Part shown: positions 11,501 to 18,840 of the stretch, one piece after another
How the letters are laid out: each line of letters starts with the position of its first letter
How positions within the stretch are numbered: position 1 is the first letter of the stretch
Source: a virus
Reading direction: 5' to 3' (one strand)
Virus record (IMG/VR): IMGVR_UViG_3300017697_000044
Location: 1-35,698 of that record
DNA: 35,698 bases
Made by a program: the position numbers and the translations under genes
The notes under the pieces: generated by a model
The model's input: the letters and a program-made list of their open reading frames with translations, nothing else
The model's database searches: none
What the model was told of the DNA's origin: nothing

Positions 11501-14500
11501 TCTCCATGCAGTTTCTGAAGGTGCTTCATCTCCAAACGACCATGGTCTAGTTAAATTTCTTGTGTGATCACCCGTGACCAATCCAATAGCAATTGGTGAT
11601 TTTAAATTTCCTGAATCATCTACAGGAAGATAATCTAATAATCCTGTTCTAATCCATCTTGTGTTAGTGTTGCCTGTGTGTTTATCATGCCCTGCCGCAA
11701 GATCTTCCCATAGTACACTGTTGCCTGCTGTGTAAGGTGTTGGACCATAATTGGTTTCCCACGTACTCGGTTTTTCTGAATGACCTAACATCTCCCATGG
11801 ATGAGTATGTGGACGATCTGTGTCATAGAATAATTTGAATATGCCTCTCCAATAACCCGGTAGAAGATTGCCGTTTACTGCATCTCTAGTAAAACTATAA
11901 TTCCAAGTGAATTGATCATCTACGCTGTATGTGGTATTGCTTTGCCAGTTCACTCCGTTCTTCCCTGCCCATGCATAGAAATCTGTTGAGAGCACTGAAT
12001 TAACTTCTGCTATTGTATAATTGGTAGCAGTGAAGGCAGAAGGTCTTACATCTGTCTCTGTTAATAAAGTGTTATCGTAAGCAGTCTTACAGTTGTTGTA
12101 AATTCTTTTTTCTAATTCCAAAAGTAAATCATCACGATAGTCACCATAAGCAATAGTTCTTGATCCATCGTGTCCAACCAATATAGAATTGGAAGTTCTA
12201 TATGTGTTGTCTGTAATTTTTTCTGGTGTAAATTTTGGATACAGTCCTAGTTTGGTCGGTGTTGGTGGAATATAACTTGCAGTTGTATTGCTGTAATCTC
12301 TTATCTTAAGAATGTTGCCTGCTACAAGCGTCTTCAGTACATTAATACTATCATCTGTTGTGCTGAATGTATAATCTGTACCTACTACTAACTGGACATC
12401 GTTGATATAAACATACACAGCTCTGTTGCTCAGTGTTGTCAATGAGTGTGCAGAATCTATTGCGAACTCTGTCTCCGTGACGTCTGCTATTGTATAGGTC
12501 CTTGTGCTTACATTTGGCCCATGCCCTATCATGTCCTCGTAGTAAAACGGAAAACTTATATCTTTGTCTTCTGTGATCGCATTTATCAACTCATCTACAT
12601 AACTAGGCACATCACCTTCAAACGTGTTTCCTGTGCTTCTTGAAATAAAATTTTCCTTAAATTTTTGGTATTCAATATTTGCGTAATCTAATGCCTTAAT
12701 TGCATTTGCGTCTTGGTCAATAAGATTGAATACTCCTTGAGGTAAAGGTGCTAGGTGTTGAATAATTGTGCCACCTTTGGTGCGTACATCGGGCAAATCT
12801 CGTAAATTAGAAGCTCCTGGTATGGCTCCCACAACATCTATGTTCTTTTGTTGAATGTCGTGGACATGATTTAACACTTCACCGAATGTAAATTCATCTA
12901 ACTCGGCATTGAATGGATTGTTTGTTAAATTTTCTGGTACCTCATACAGTCCAACTCCTGCCACTTTTTTGACAGAAGAGTATGTTTGGAGTTTAACAAG
13001 GTCTCCAACAACTAGGTCAGCGTTGAAACTCACATACTTGTTTGTGCTTCCATCTTCTAGAGTATAGTCTGTTGTTAAATCCTTTCTGACGTGGTTTACA
13101 TCTACAGAAACTTCAAGATCTGTTAGATTAACTGAATTCTTATAAACATCAATTGGGAATAAACGTTTCTCATCTGCTGTGACAGTTAAGGTCCTAATAA
13201 CTCGCTGTTTACTATTTTCTACTCTTTTCACCCAAGAACTTTTAGAATTATGTGTGGTCAATCCTGTGGTATAATGTAAATGTCCTGATCCATATTTTTT
13301 AGTTAAAAAATCTTCACCGCTTTTGTACGTAAATGTGCCAGATGACATATCTGAAGCAAACACCATATCTCCCACATTGTTAATGGTTTTGTATTTTACT
13401 TTAATTCCTAACACAGTGTCTTCAACTGCCGTGTCTGCAGTTTTGTATTCAAAAACTTTAGCTCCTACAAATGAACTGTTTGGATATTTTGTTGTATCAT
13501 CAAAACTTACGTGATCATTGTCAAACATCTCAAACAGAGGTTGTTGATTTAATGCTGTCTTAGTTTGTCCTGATTCCCAAGTGGTTGTAGTAGAATTATA
13601 AAAAAAAGTTTTACCTTGATTATTCGTACCTAATTCTACAAATAAACACTGATTACTTGTTGATGTTGTATCCGAAGTTTCTGTGAGAGCAATAACAGAA
13701 CTAGATCCTACTGTAACAAAATTTACCAAATAGATTTTATTTTTTACTATAGTATCTTCGTCTGCCGTGAACAACACTCTCATGCCATCTCGTAATGTTA
13801 TGCCGTCTACAATATATCCAGTGGCTCCTACAACAGTTGAAAATACGTCTGTGGTAACTGCGTCCACTAATGCTACCGAGGTCTTGGCCTCGAGACCATG
13901 ATTGTAAAGAGCTATACCTGAATCAAATTCTATAATTGGTCTTTTGGCTCTGTCCTCTTCTAACAGATTGGCTACGAGACCGTTGGCTGTAGCTGTGGTT
14001 TCTATAAGTGATTTATGGAACCACCTGTTGTATCTTGACCAAGCATTTCTATCTAATGAGTCTCTTTTGATTGTTATATAATCTTTACTTACTGGTCTAT
14101 AGTACGAGATTGCATATGGTCTTTGATCATAGGCTACATCATCAAACAGTTCTGTTATTTCAGAAGCGTATGATTCTGGCGTTATTAGATCAGCTGTGTC
14201 AGTCAATGTTATACTGTCACCGACACCTTCTACATAAAACTCTTTGCCTGAATAGTTGGCTGTATCAGAGACATTAGAACCAAATTTTACTTTCATTCCA
14301 TTTGAAAAAACAACTGCTGTGGATGTTGTATAATTTTTTGCTCCAACAATGTCGTCATCAACATTAATATTAGTAGAGGTTCCAACTGTTAGAATGTTTA
14401 TCACTCCGTGCATCGCTGAGTGATTGCCACACTGATAGTATAGAACATCTGGAGCATCTACAGGCACAACAAATTCTACCGTGCCTGACTGTGTTCCATT

Positions 14501-15256
14501 GTTGGTTACTCCTGTAGAATATATCACACTCGTTGATCCGTCTTGAGCAATTCCTGTATATACAGGTTCAGTCATGATATAGAACGGATGTCCTTTGGCA
14601 TCTACTTTAAATTTGTAGGTGTTACCTCTGTAAAGATTTAGTCCCGGCGAGTCTGCGTTGCCTCTGGTTCCAAACTGATATGCTCCAGCCGCATTATTTT
14701 TGACATCAATTTCTGTTATTGATCCTGTGCCTACGGAGCTTACAGTTATAGAATTTGGCCCTTCAGGCATCCAATAGTATTCTCTATAGTTGACCAATTT
14801 ATCAAAATCAATAGCTGGATTCCAAGCATAAACAGTCTCACTATTCAATCTATCATGATTGTCTGTTAGACCGCCAAAAAATTTGATTTGATTAATGTAA
14901 TCATCATATGTTCCTGTGAACTTTACTTGATCTTCAGGATTAATACTCGATGTGTCTTGGCTGGTGTAGGTTACAGCAGGTTCTAGTTGATAATTTTTTC
15001 TATCTTCTGACGTGGCAGTAAGATATTGATCTTTGCTAGTGTTTCTGGTATAAGCATATTCGTGGCCGACAAATCCGTCTAATCTTTCTAATGCTCCTGG
15101 TTGAATTAATTGATCAAGTGTGCTGGATAAGAATCTTTCATTGGCATCTGTCCTGTAGAATGCCGGCAGATGAGCGATAGATCTTCTGATCACAATACCA
15201 TTTTTGTCTTTGTAAGTGAAGTCGTTTGTTTGTGAATTAATTGGAGCGTCTGCCAT
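2585..15256 (-). CDS. Giant tail/baseplate structural protein, 4223 aa, in the gp7 position
   Basis: One uninterrupted frame of 12.7 kb starts at ATG 15256, 2 nt after the gp6 stop, with AGGA 8 nt upstream lying in the last codons of gp6. T4 has gp7 (1032 residues) after gp6, so this is probably its functional counterpart, strongly enlarged; clear similarity to T4 gp7 cannot be shown by eye. Visible parts in order: an N-terminus with HLPAFYRTDANERFLSSTLD; a cupredoxin-like segment (residues 203-290); long baseplate-like regions; seven FG-GAP-type propeller repeats (about 2100-2540); two glycine-rich GSGY...GGGG units (about 3230-3310); and a C-terminal third with many GDGST beta modules. It has no membrane segment. 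It should sit in the virion at the baseplate periphery and probably touches or recognises the cell surface. Confidence 0.93.
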   Translation of the reverse strand: MADAPINSQTNDFTYKDKNGIVIRRSIAHLPAFYRTDANERFLSSTLDQLIQPGALERLDGFVGHEYAYTRNTSKDQYLTATSEDRKNYQLEPAVTYTSQDTSSINPEDQVKFTGTYDDYINQIKFFGGLTDNHDRLNSETVYAWNPAIDFDKLVNYREYYWMPEGPNSITVSSVGTGSITEIDVKNNAAGAYQFGTRGNADSPGLNLYRGNTYKFKVDAKGHPFYIMTEPVYTGIAQDGSTSVIYSTGVTNNGTQSGTVEFVVPVDAPDVLYYQCGNHSAMHGVINILTVGTSTNINVDDDIVGAKNYTTSTAVVFSNGMKVKFGSNVSDTANYSGKEFYVEGVGDSITLTDTADLITPESYASEITELFDDVAYDQRPYAISYYRPVSKDYITIKRDSLDRNAWSRYNRWFHKSLIETTATANGLVANLLEEDRAKRPIIEFDSGIALYNHGLEAKTSVALVDAVTTDVFSTVVGATGYIVDGITLRDGMRVLFTADEDTIVKNKIYLVNFVTVGSSSVIALTETSDTTSTSNQCLFVELGTNNQGKTFFYNSTTTTWESGQTKTALNQQPLFEMFDNDHVSFDDTTKYPNSSFVGAKVFEYKTADTAVEDTVLGIKVKYKTINNVGDMVFASDMSSGTFTYKSGEDFLTKKYGSGHLHYTTGLTTHNSKSSWVKRVENSKQRVIRTLTVTADEKRLFPIDVYKNSVNLTDLEVSVDVNHVRKDLTTDYTLEDGSTNKYVSFNADLVVGDLVKLQTYSSVKKVAGVGLYEVPENLTNNPFNAELDEFTFGEVLNHVHDIQQKNIDVVGAIPGASNLRDLPDVRTKGGTIIQHLAPLPQGVFNLIDQDANAIKALDYANIEYQKFKENFISRSTGNTFEGDVPSYVDELINAITEDKDISFPFYYEDMIGHGPNVSTRTYTIADVTETEFAIDSAHSLTTLSNRAVYVYINDVQLVVGTDYTFSTTDDSINVLKTLVAGNILKIRDYSNTTASYIPPTPTKLGLYPKFTPEKITDNTYRTSNSILVGHDGSRTIAYGDYRDDLLLELEKRIYNNCKTAYDNTLLTETDVRPSAFTATNYTIAEVNSVLSTDFYAWAGKNGVNWQSNTTYSVDDQFTWNYSFTRDAVNGNLLPGYWRGIFKLFYDTDRPHTHPWEMLGHSEKPSTWETNYGPTPYTAGNSVLWEDLAAGHDKHTGNTNTRWIRTGLLDYLPVDDSGNLKSPIAIGLVTGDHTRNLTRPWSFGDEAPSETAWRRSSGYPFSVMKLLALTKPATFFGVFFDNSRLTTNTANNIVDSETEVRQIISVSKYHLETVTDDNTGVVTRYSTSGYQPWVVNYLIKNNLDPAVFYYDKMKNLDVQLTYKLGGFTDKANIKVLTDSTSPGSSGGSQFVPDENYKILFRTSNPVDSYDYSGVLIELNTNITSDGSTLEGGFKVVGYNTLRPFFKILEPIINGNATKFTVGSATALIYNNWKTKDAKTITYGTVFNSTQEVVNFLVGYGKYLESQGFTFDKFSNEIKEVTNWDTSAKEFLYWTTQGWSAGSAITVSAGSDGFSLLTNNSIVSRLQNMRGDYTVLDAGGRTIAKKDISTKRVGTTFNISSKNPEIGIFNATMNAVQKEHVLIFDNVTVFNDIILELPTGFRQQRLKLVGWKTGGWNGDYYSPGFVFDEARVALWSANTNYEIGDTVEYSASFFVAKQNHNSSSQFDFAQWQKKDFKPQPSLIPNFDYKISQFNDFYNLETNNFDESQQSLAQHLIGYQSRPYLENLFVNDISQYKFYQGFIRDKGTQTAIDQLSKAQFNEESLSIDTYPEWMIKVGEFGNTDGLNSVQIQMPDNTFTSNIQSIELLDPGSTKEYVRSAGVSTTDLYSTPVEYTASSTFDRYDYTQAGVDRDTVQEYKTAGWPRLQDVQHTAYDETALQNLDIDSIQNNDLVWIARKENTEWDVQRITNSGVTVAKIESFNNDTQLVITFTLAHSFVKNNYIAIRNSQFAEFNGVYKIQEVPSGKSILIDFLNASRLGSVISVLADGSTFGTYGDVYKFPSVRLASMNNVNDLLSYGDYRFKDTVNNVNGDRVFVDNEGSNWKIYEKVNAYTTSLLASPDTTSDQSFGYRITGREDGRTIIVSAPSAGQGTVHFFFVRNLSSSTPTVTTQSSLTMTDNNDNTSRLGESLSISTDGNFVVAGAPYANAVGLDGSTRFLDSGLVKVYVWNSSTFAYSELNTLVAPTDDGSTNNENSNFGWSTAIAEPTDSAVRSTAPKYLFVSAPGYLNDTGLVHMYTWGIGADGSTYDTWTQVMSIQSEDADAGQRFGHRIKINDNGDILAVASIAPGQAGKVEIFTRSSVTNDDSTQYLWTQRQTLTGASSDGSSLNTAFGQDIAMNKDGTRLFVSAPGYDKTNQADAGAVYYYAWNADGSTNTFTLQQTMEAPDLQTNMRFGTSLSVDLAGTRLAIGAEKLANSREMKFDAGSTTIDLQDTIIVDVNIGSGGAYTATMYDTKFVVDDLLVTTRVSTNDDFGRGVFVAENGIHVGAPDDDYVGTNDGTVSMFKLNTPASYAWQEIVTETALVDNRKIKSAFVFDSATNEIIDYLDYYDPIKGRILGVADREINFKSEWDPAVYNVGTTSVTVNTDTAWGEEHIGEVWWDLSTTRYTWYEQSTQEYKTKNWGKLFPGSSVDVYEWIESLQAPTDWSNLADTSNGLSQNISGTPKFADNTVYTAKPKYNSALDGFVTYYYYWVKNSVFLPDPGKSVVKRKNTTSYISNIIANPYASGFKYFAVSDTNKLITFNVKDSLFNSNIILNVDYADNIQDDKSHSVWKLFSEGDPTDRPSTRIESKWWDSLTGSNTAGDQVPDISLPLNRRYGTAIRPRQSWYVDRFDALKQIIDYANSVMSEYQLANTISYTNLNSQEAEPTAASGLWDGTVDTYAELTYINTQDLSGTVNYLVKADEENSNGFWAIYQWDGTEWTRTQLQTYKTSAYYSLTDWYGGGALHGGMAHTENTKIDKQVTFEYELDTLSLANGKHVKVTSADTGGWKLFMKTSTGYVNVGTENGTIKLSKKLYDYTIDNTGYAGDDTFDDNFFDQEPIIETRNVLTALRDNIFIGELYSEYNNLFFIGLRKVLEEQSYVDWAFKTSFLNVRNNFRELTETKTYTTGADTYVEEYIKEVKPFHTKLREYKVGYRKLEVDDGLFTDFDNPPFYDSTTGKIRNLDPGSVADSTRITEYPYKIWNESYKKSVESITIANSGSGYVTAPTVTFTGGGGTTQATATAVIKSGSVTRIDLLTRGVGYTTTPSIVLSGGGASGVTPTDIAKAYANLGNDLVRDFNVTLKFDRIDQKATVLEWKASTSYAYHTLIRYQDELYRITSAFTSTTKFNDNIGDVQKLTGAENFLTAAGRTLGMYTPSSGMAGNDLAQLMDGVDYGGVSVTGLLFNENQGWDRGNWNSTAWDTYTSATVKTFYGDGSTVTYTFASAPAVTDIYTVYYDGVRQTTTAFRGDGSTATFSFSSVPGAGVKVELILFDQDRVLTPTDDRTLDEILKGGRFSSAVGIAPSDIITDGDAFISPENSFSPEESVPGQIFDTLDIKVYTTPQSGVPFIVDRSHRGDGSTTTFGIGQQPGTQAGVKVSVNGVQQNSLADDSTVNYTVDTAAKTITFTTAPIVNSVINIKSFAISGNNYVVLNSFTGDGSTTAFSTSARDTYTLDSVLPTLYVTLDGQPTSAFTTAEANKSITVNFNTAPASGKAIQIAGFNQDPSTRSFAQIISEDIVFDGSTTTYTLDYPPGAIGPFAGLTMLEVNGALLRGPDNTYYSGDGSTYTYGVASSLTDGSTVDPSKSITSSGQIEVYKNGAKQTLNTDYTVSIAGQSITFVTQPTSGDVIAITTLVDKHYFMTANDIILDLTQIAADGITLSLGDVIRATTFNNALGMKHRREILEGRPSGEFFLANEPLNSDYVFVTLNSTQALIANKDYVLSGNKITVSGITFTSSDRIDVMYFALDTATNATGFRIFKDMLNRTFYKRISSTSTTTLTVSLGTDDTTITVADGTVLSVPDIDTSFDGSTVRTRIPGVIFIDKERIEYFTKTGNSLSELRRGTLGTGIKTHASGTSVVDAGGKQTVPYADTENTVTYTGDGSTVQFATTFAPSREEDLDIFIGGQRLLFKHETDDSTLVRGYTVDGSTANVTLTSAPASGTQIKIVQKRGNTWYTAGVTTAADGNGLNRSSTTVSKFIAGEPTNAPE
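2650..4960 (-). repeat. Repeated GDGST beta modules at the C-terminal end of the giant protein
   Basis: At least six units begin with GDGST followed by F or Y after a few residues, then a V.V..NG..Q turn, a DYTV strand and an ITF...P.SG..I.I strand. Examples start FYGDGSTVTYTF, FRGDGSTATFSF, HRGDGSTTTFGI, FTGDGSTTAFST, YSGDGSTYTYGV and YTGDGSTVQFAT. They look like divergent copies of one small beta domain strung along the distal part of the protein. The repeats are at the protein level; the DNA copies have drifted apart. Confidence 0.6.
7630..8960 (-). other. Seven FG-GAP/integrin-type beta-propeller repeats in the giant protein
   Basis: Residues about 2100-2540 contain seven units with a strand of the type VSAP or VAGAP followed by G.V..Y. 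Recognisable cores are IIVSAPSAGQGTVHFF, FVVAGAPYANAV, LFVSAPGYLNDTGLVHMY, ILAVASIAPGQAGKVEIF, LFVSAPGYDKTNQADAG, LAIGAEKLAN and IHVGAPDDDYVGTNDG. Most are preceded by FG or LG plus S...D..G. Seven units match one closed propeller. Boundaries are approximate. Such domains bind proteins or glycans in other systems; the target here is unknown. Confidence 0.6.
14387..14650 (-). other. Cupredoxin-like (blue-copper-type) segment of the giant protein
   Basis: This covers residues about 203-290 of the 4223-residue protein. It begins LNLYRGNTYKFKVDAKGHPF and ends DVLYYQCGNHSAMHGVINI. His223, Cys276, His279 and Met282 are spaced like the His, Cys, His, Met ligands of type-1 copper proteins (C-x2-H-x2-M here, against C-x2-H-x4-M in plastocyanin). 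The flanking beta-strand pattern (RGNTYKF, VEFVVP, APDVLYYQC) also fits a cupredoxin. Metal binding is inferred; many virion proteins keep this fold without a known metal role. Confidence 0.55.
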
Positions 15257-15258
15257 CG

Positions 15259-18200
15259 TTAGTATCCTGACCCGCTACTGCCGGAACTGGAAGATGAACT
15301 TCCTGAACTAGAAGATGAAGATGAACTTCCTGAAGAACTATATCCTGATCCTGTTCCTGATGTTGTAGTGGTGCCAGATACTGCTGATGTTGATCGTCTA
15401 CTTGATGTTGTTGTCGTGGTTGATGTCACAACTGTGCCTGAAGCCGCAAACTGGTTGGCTCCTAAAGCGTCAATTATGGAAACATCATCAACGGTGGCCC
15501 CACTGATAAAAATTTCGTCGTCTGCTCCTGATATTTGGAATAGTGAACCAAAACTTTGAGTGCTTTCATTTGGTACAATCACCACAGTTAGCAAATCGGG
15601 TGCTAATTGTTGATGAACGTAAGCCGCAAGTTCGGTAAAATAAAAAGTATCGCCAAAATCAAAATTGTCCAGTGCAAAGAATTCATTGATTGATTGAATT
15701 ACTTTGGTTTTAATAACCGCCGAGGTCACATTTGATGCTGTATTTTTTACTACTTTAAATGTAGCTTGGAATTTTTCATCTGCTTTGGTCCCAAATAAAA
15801 TTTTGTATTTCACAGGATGATATACTATTTGATCTGATACAACTTTTAAAGGATTTAAATAACCTGAATAACTAATCCTTAATTGATCAGATGTCGATGC
15901 TGTGGGTTTTACTCCGCCTAGTCTGAGCCAAGTTCTAAATTGATCATCATAGTTTCTTTCTAGCATGTAGATATCTACGATGTTACTCACACTTGGATCT
16001 ATTCTAGTATCCTGCCCAGCGTAATGTTTGTAATGAAAATTAAGTGCTGATCTTCCGGGTTGAACAATATAATCTGTGTTGGTTGTCAAAGTAACTGTGC
16101 TAGAGCTGTACTTTTTGATTACATTCTCTGCACTATCATAAAAGTAGAATAGTTGACCGTCAGTGTATGTGCCTGGTAGTGTGATATCAGTTTCTTTCTC
16201 TGCAATTACAAAATTTGAGGCCGCATAGGGTCGATACCTTGAAATACTATTATAACCGCTATATTCTTCAAAGAAAACAAATTTAGTAGTTTTGTTTAAT
16301 TCTGGTTCAACTATAATGTCAAATATTTCTGGGTTGTCTACAACACCGTCGTCGTCTCCATCAAAAAATCCTACCTGGACTTTTCTGTTATCTTGATAAC
16401 CATCTATTTCTTCTATTGTGTCTACTACTTCCCAATCAATTGGATAACCTATGCCTAGTCCTGTAGATGGTATGGTGTTATTTTTTAATACTGTTATGGA
16501 ATCTTTTACTGCTCGACCTGTGCTGTAATCATAAATTTTTTCTACTTTATCATAATGAAATTTATTTTCACCAGCAGATTCAAAAATGTAAGATAATGAT
16601 CTGTAGGTTACTGTGTAGGTATTGCCATCATTTGTAAATTTAAAGAACCAACTGGCATCAAGATTGGTTGCTGTGGTATCTCCCGCAAAATCTGTAGAGA
16701 ACACTGATGATGCACTTAGATTGGCAGTCGTTATTACTGTCCACTCACTGGTTTCTTCGTTGTACTTTAATCCAAACTCTTCATACCCATTAATTCTATC
16801 AATCAAATCGTTTTTCAGAGCAGTTGTAAATGTGTTTGTGAATAATGGAAATACTGCTGATAAAACTGCATTGGCTGGAACAACATTGTTAAGCGTGATT
16901 GGACCAACTCCTGATTCTAAATTTCCTTCTCCTGAATTAGATCCGTCACCCTCCACTGCTGATATTTTAACCCATGCTCGATCCTCGGCATTGTCTGTGC
17001 CGCTAGTTACCAGCTTACCGTTTAAAAACTCTCGTGTGTCTGGAGATGTAAATTTAATAAGAGAACCTACTTTGGCATATTTTAAATTGGATGTTGCATA
17101 CTCGCTTATTGCCAGTGGTCCACCTGCGTTGAAATATCCTGTGTTGGTGTTGGTTCCGGTAGTTGTAGATACCCAACTAGCAGACAGTGTGCTTAAATCT
17201 TTGGTGCCATAATTTAAATAGAAAAATTGTCTTGATGTGGCTTGATTTAGTTTGGCTTCTACTAAACTATTAATAGTGTTTAAAATTTCATTTGAATTGT
17301 TGAACGTAAAAGTAAATGTTGGAAGAGTCTGTTCTCTGTATAGTATGCCATCATCTGCAAACACAGAAACATTTGAGTAAGCACCTGTGGGATCAATAAT
17401 TTCTTTAGCTCGAGATATTCCTGATGCTGTTCTGTTCATTGACTTAACTTTTATAATTTCTTGTGATGCTGACAGAGGAACTACATTGTAATCTTCTGCA
17501 GTGATCATTCTATTTTGTGAATAATAAACTTGTGGTGCTTTCTGTTTTATAGAAGCTGACGATTCAGTCGCCGCAGAATTGTAAACAGATTGTTGCAATG
17601 AAGCCGCTACAGTCAGTGTTTGTGCGGCACCGTTTTTGTCTGTGTATCCCATTGAAAACGTAACCCCTGTCATGTCTGCAGGTTGCACAGCATATTTTGT
17701 ATTGTCTGAAACTCTGTAATAACTTCTAAATGTACCTGATGGTATGTTTGAAAAATTGCCATCACCAAAAACTAAATCAACAGCATCATTATTTTTTGTT
17801 ATCACGTTGTAAATATTTCTTTTATTTTTAGCCAGTGAATTGTAAATGGCATTGTTGCCCACTGTTGTAGGAACCATGTCCCAGAGAGATTCTAGCTGTC
17901 CAAAATCATCTAACTGATACAACCATACATCGCTGTTGTTTATGTTGTTAATATTCAATGGTTGGACAAAATTTGTGGTTGCTTTGTCTACTGTAAATTC
18001 TGTGTTTGCTATAGTTCCTTGTTTGAACAGAGAGAAAAATCCTGTGTTATTAGAAGTGTCGCCGGCCCCATCTGTTCTGTAAACATATGTAAAGCCACCA
18101 CCTGGTACAGGAGTTGCCTCATAGATGCTCTCCGAATCTTGTATTGTTGCAGGAACGATTTCAAAAGGTCTGTCAACACCACTTATGGATCTACGAAAAG

Positions 18201-18798
18201 TAAAAATAGGCAAATCTACGTTGTTGGAGTTTGCCGTATAAATTTCTGTCTTGATACCTCCAATGGTGTCTGACTCTTGTGGCTTGCCAAATGTCTGACC
18301 TGACACATTGGCGGCGTTTAAAATATTAATAAATTGTTCTCTGTAGTTGGCGTTGGTTCCATCGTTCCATGCTACCGTGACATTGGCTAAATCTGTGCCT
18401 GATGAATCTGTAACATTTTCAGTAGTGGATACTGCTGTGTATTTCAATAGCCCCGAAGCAGGCAAATTTCTTTTGGCATTGTAATTAATCAGTCTTGCCA
18501 ATCTTAAAACTGAGTTTCTTCTTTCAGCAGTCTCTAAAAAGTTTTCTCTGGCATTTAGGTCTACTCTGAACGAAAGCGACTGGGCAATGTAAGCAATTAG
18601 ATCTAGCAGTGCAACGTACTCTGATGATTCAATGTAATCATTAAAATCATCTGCGTAATTCTCTCGTAGATAGGCCACCATGGTTCTACGAATTGTTTCA
18701 AAATCGTATGATTTAAAGTCTGCCTGTTGGAAAGACGTATAGATTTTCCGCCAATCCTCGGCAACTAGTAGTTTGTTCTGTCTATCTGTTGTGGCCAT
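15259..18798 (-). CDS. 6: Baseplate wedge protein gp6-like
   Basis: The protein has 1179 residues against 660 in T4. The N-terminal 120 residues carry the gp6/J-like signature: DWRKIYTSFQQADFKSYDF, MVAYLRENYADDFNDYIESS, LLDLIAYIAQSLSFRVDLNA and ENFLETAERRNSVLRLARL. gp6 links neighbouring wedges into the ring of the baseplate. The middle is a long beta-rich insertion. The last 59 residues (about 1121-1179) are almost only Ser, Thr and Gly, ending in runs of serine; this tail also holds the ribosome site of the next gene. ATG 18798 lies just 14 nt after a TATAAATA late promoter, so this gene begins its own late transcript. It sits between gp25 and the giant protein, the expected place for gp6. 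Confidence 0.92.
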   Translation of the reverse strand: MATTDRQNKLLVAEDWRKIYTSFQQADFKSYDFETIRRTMVAYLRENYADDFNDYIESSEYVALLDLIAYIAQSLSFRVDLNARENFLETAERRNSVLRLARLINYNAKRNLPASGLLKYTAVSTTENVTDSSGTDLANVTVAWNDGTNANYREQFINILNAANVSGQTFGKPQESDTIGGIKTEIYTANSNNVDLPIFTFRRSISGVDRPFEIVPATIQDSESIYEATPVPGGGFTYVYRTDGAGDTSNNTGFFSLFKQGTIANTEFTVDKATTNFVQPLNINNINNSDVWLYQLDDFGQLESLWDMVPTTVGNNAIYNSLAKNKRNIYNVITKNNDAVDLVFGDGNFSNIPSGTFRSYYRVSDNTKYAVQPADMTGVTFSMGYTDKNGAAQTLTVAASLQQSVYNSAATESSASIKQKAPQVYYSQNRMITAEDYNVVPLSASQEIIKVKSMNRTASGISRAKEIIDPTGAYSNVSVFADDGILYREQTLPTFTFTFNNSNEILNTINSLVEAKLNQATSRQFFYLNYGTKDLSTLSASWVSTTTGTNTNTGYFNAGGPLAISEYATSNLKYAKVGSLIKFTSPDTREFLNGKLVTSGTDNAEDRAWVKISAVEGDGSNSGEGNLESGVGPITLNNVVPANAVLSAVFPLFTNTFTTALKNDLIDRINGYEEFGLKYNEETSEWTVITTANLSASSVFSTDFAGDTTATNLDASWFFKFTNDGNTYTVTYRSLSYIFESAGENKFHYDKVEKIYDYSTGRAVKDSITVLKNNTIPSTGLGIGYPIDWEVVDTIEEIDGYQDNRKVQVGFFDGDDDGVVDNPEIFDIIVEPELNKTTKFVFFEEYSGYNSISRYRPYAASNFVIAEKETDITLPGTYTDGQLFYFYDSAENVIKKYSSSTVTLTTNTDYIVQPGRSALNFHYKHYAGQDTRIDPSVSNIVDIYMLERNYDDQFRTWLRLGGVKPTASTSDQLRISYSGYLNPLKVVSDQIVYHPVKYKILFGTKADEKFQATFKVVKNTASNVTSAVIKTKVIQSINEFFALDNFDFGDTFYFTELAAYVHQQLAPDLLTVVIVPNESTQSFGSLFQISGADDEIFISGATVDDVSIIDALGANQFAASGTVVTSTTTTTSSRRSTSAVSGTTTTSGTGSGYSSSGSSSSSSSSGSSSSSSGSSGSGY

Positions 18799-18812
18799 AC
18801 TGTTTGTATGGG

Positions 18813-18820
18813 TATTTATA
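18813..18820 (-). promoter_or_regulatory. T4-type late promoter (TATAAATA) for gp6 and downstream genes
   Basis: A perfect TATAAATA on the minus strand lies in the 42-nt gap between gp25 and gp6. In T4 this element spans about -13 to -6, which would start the transcript near 18807 and leave a leader of only 8-9 nt before ATG 18798, with no ribosome site in it. A gp55-like sigma is encoded at 24991-25998, which fits. Confidence 0.75.
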
Positions 18821-18840
18821 GTTTATATAATGTGTGTATA

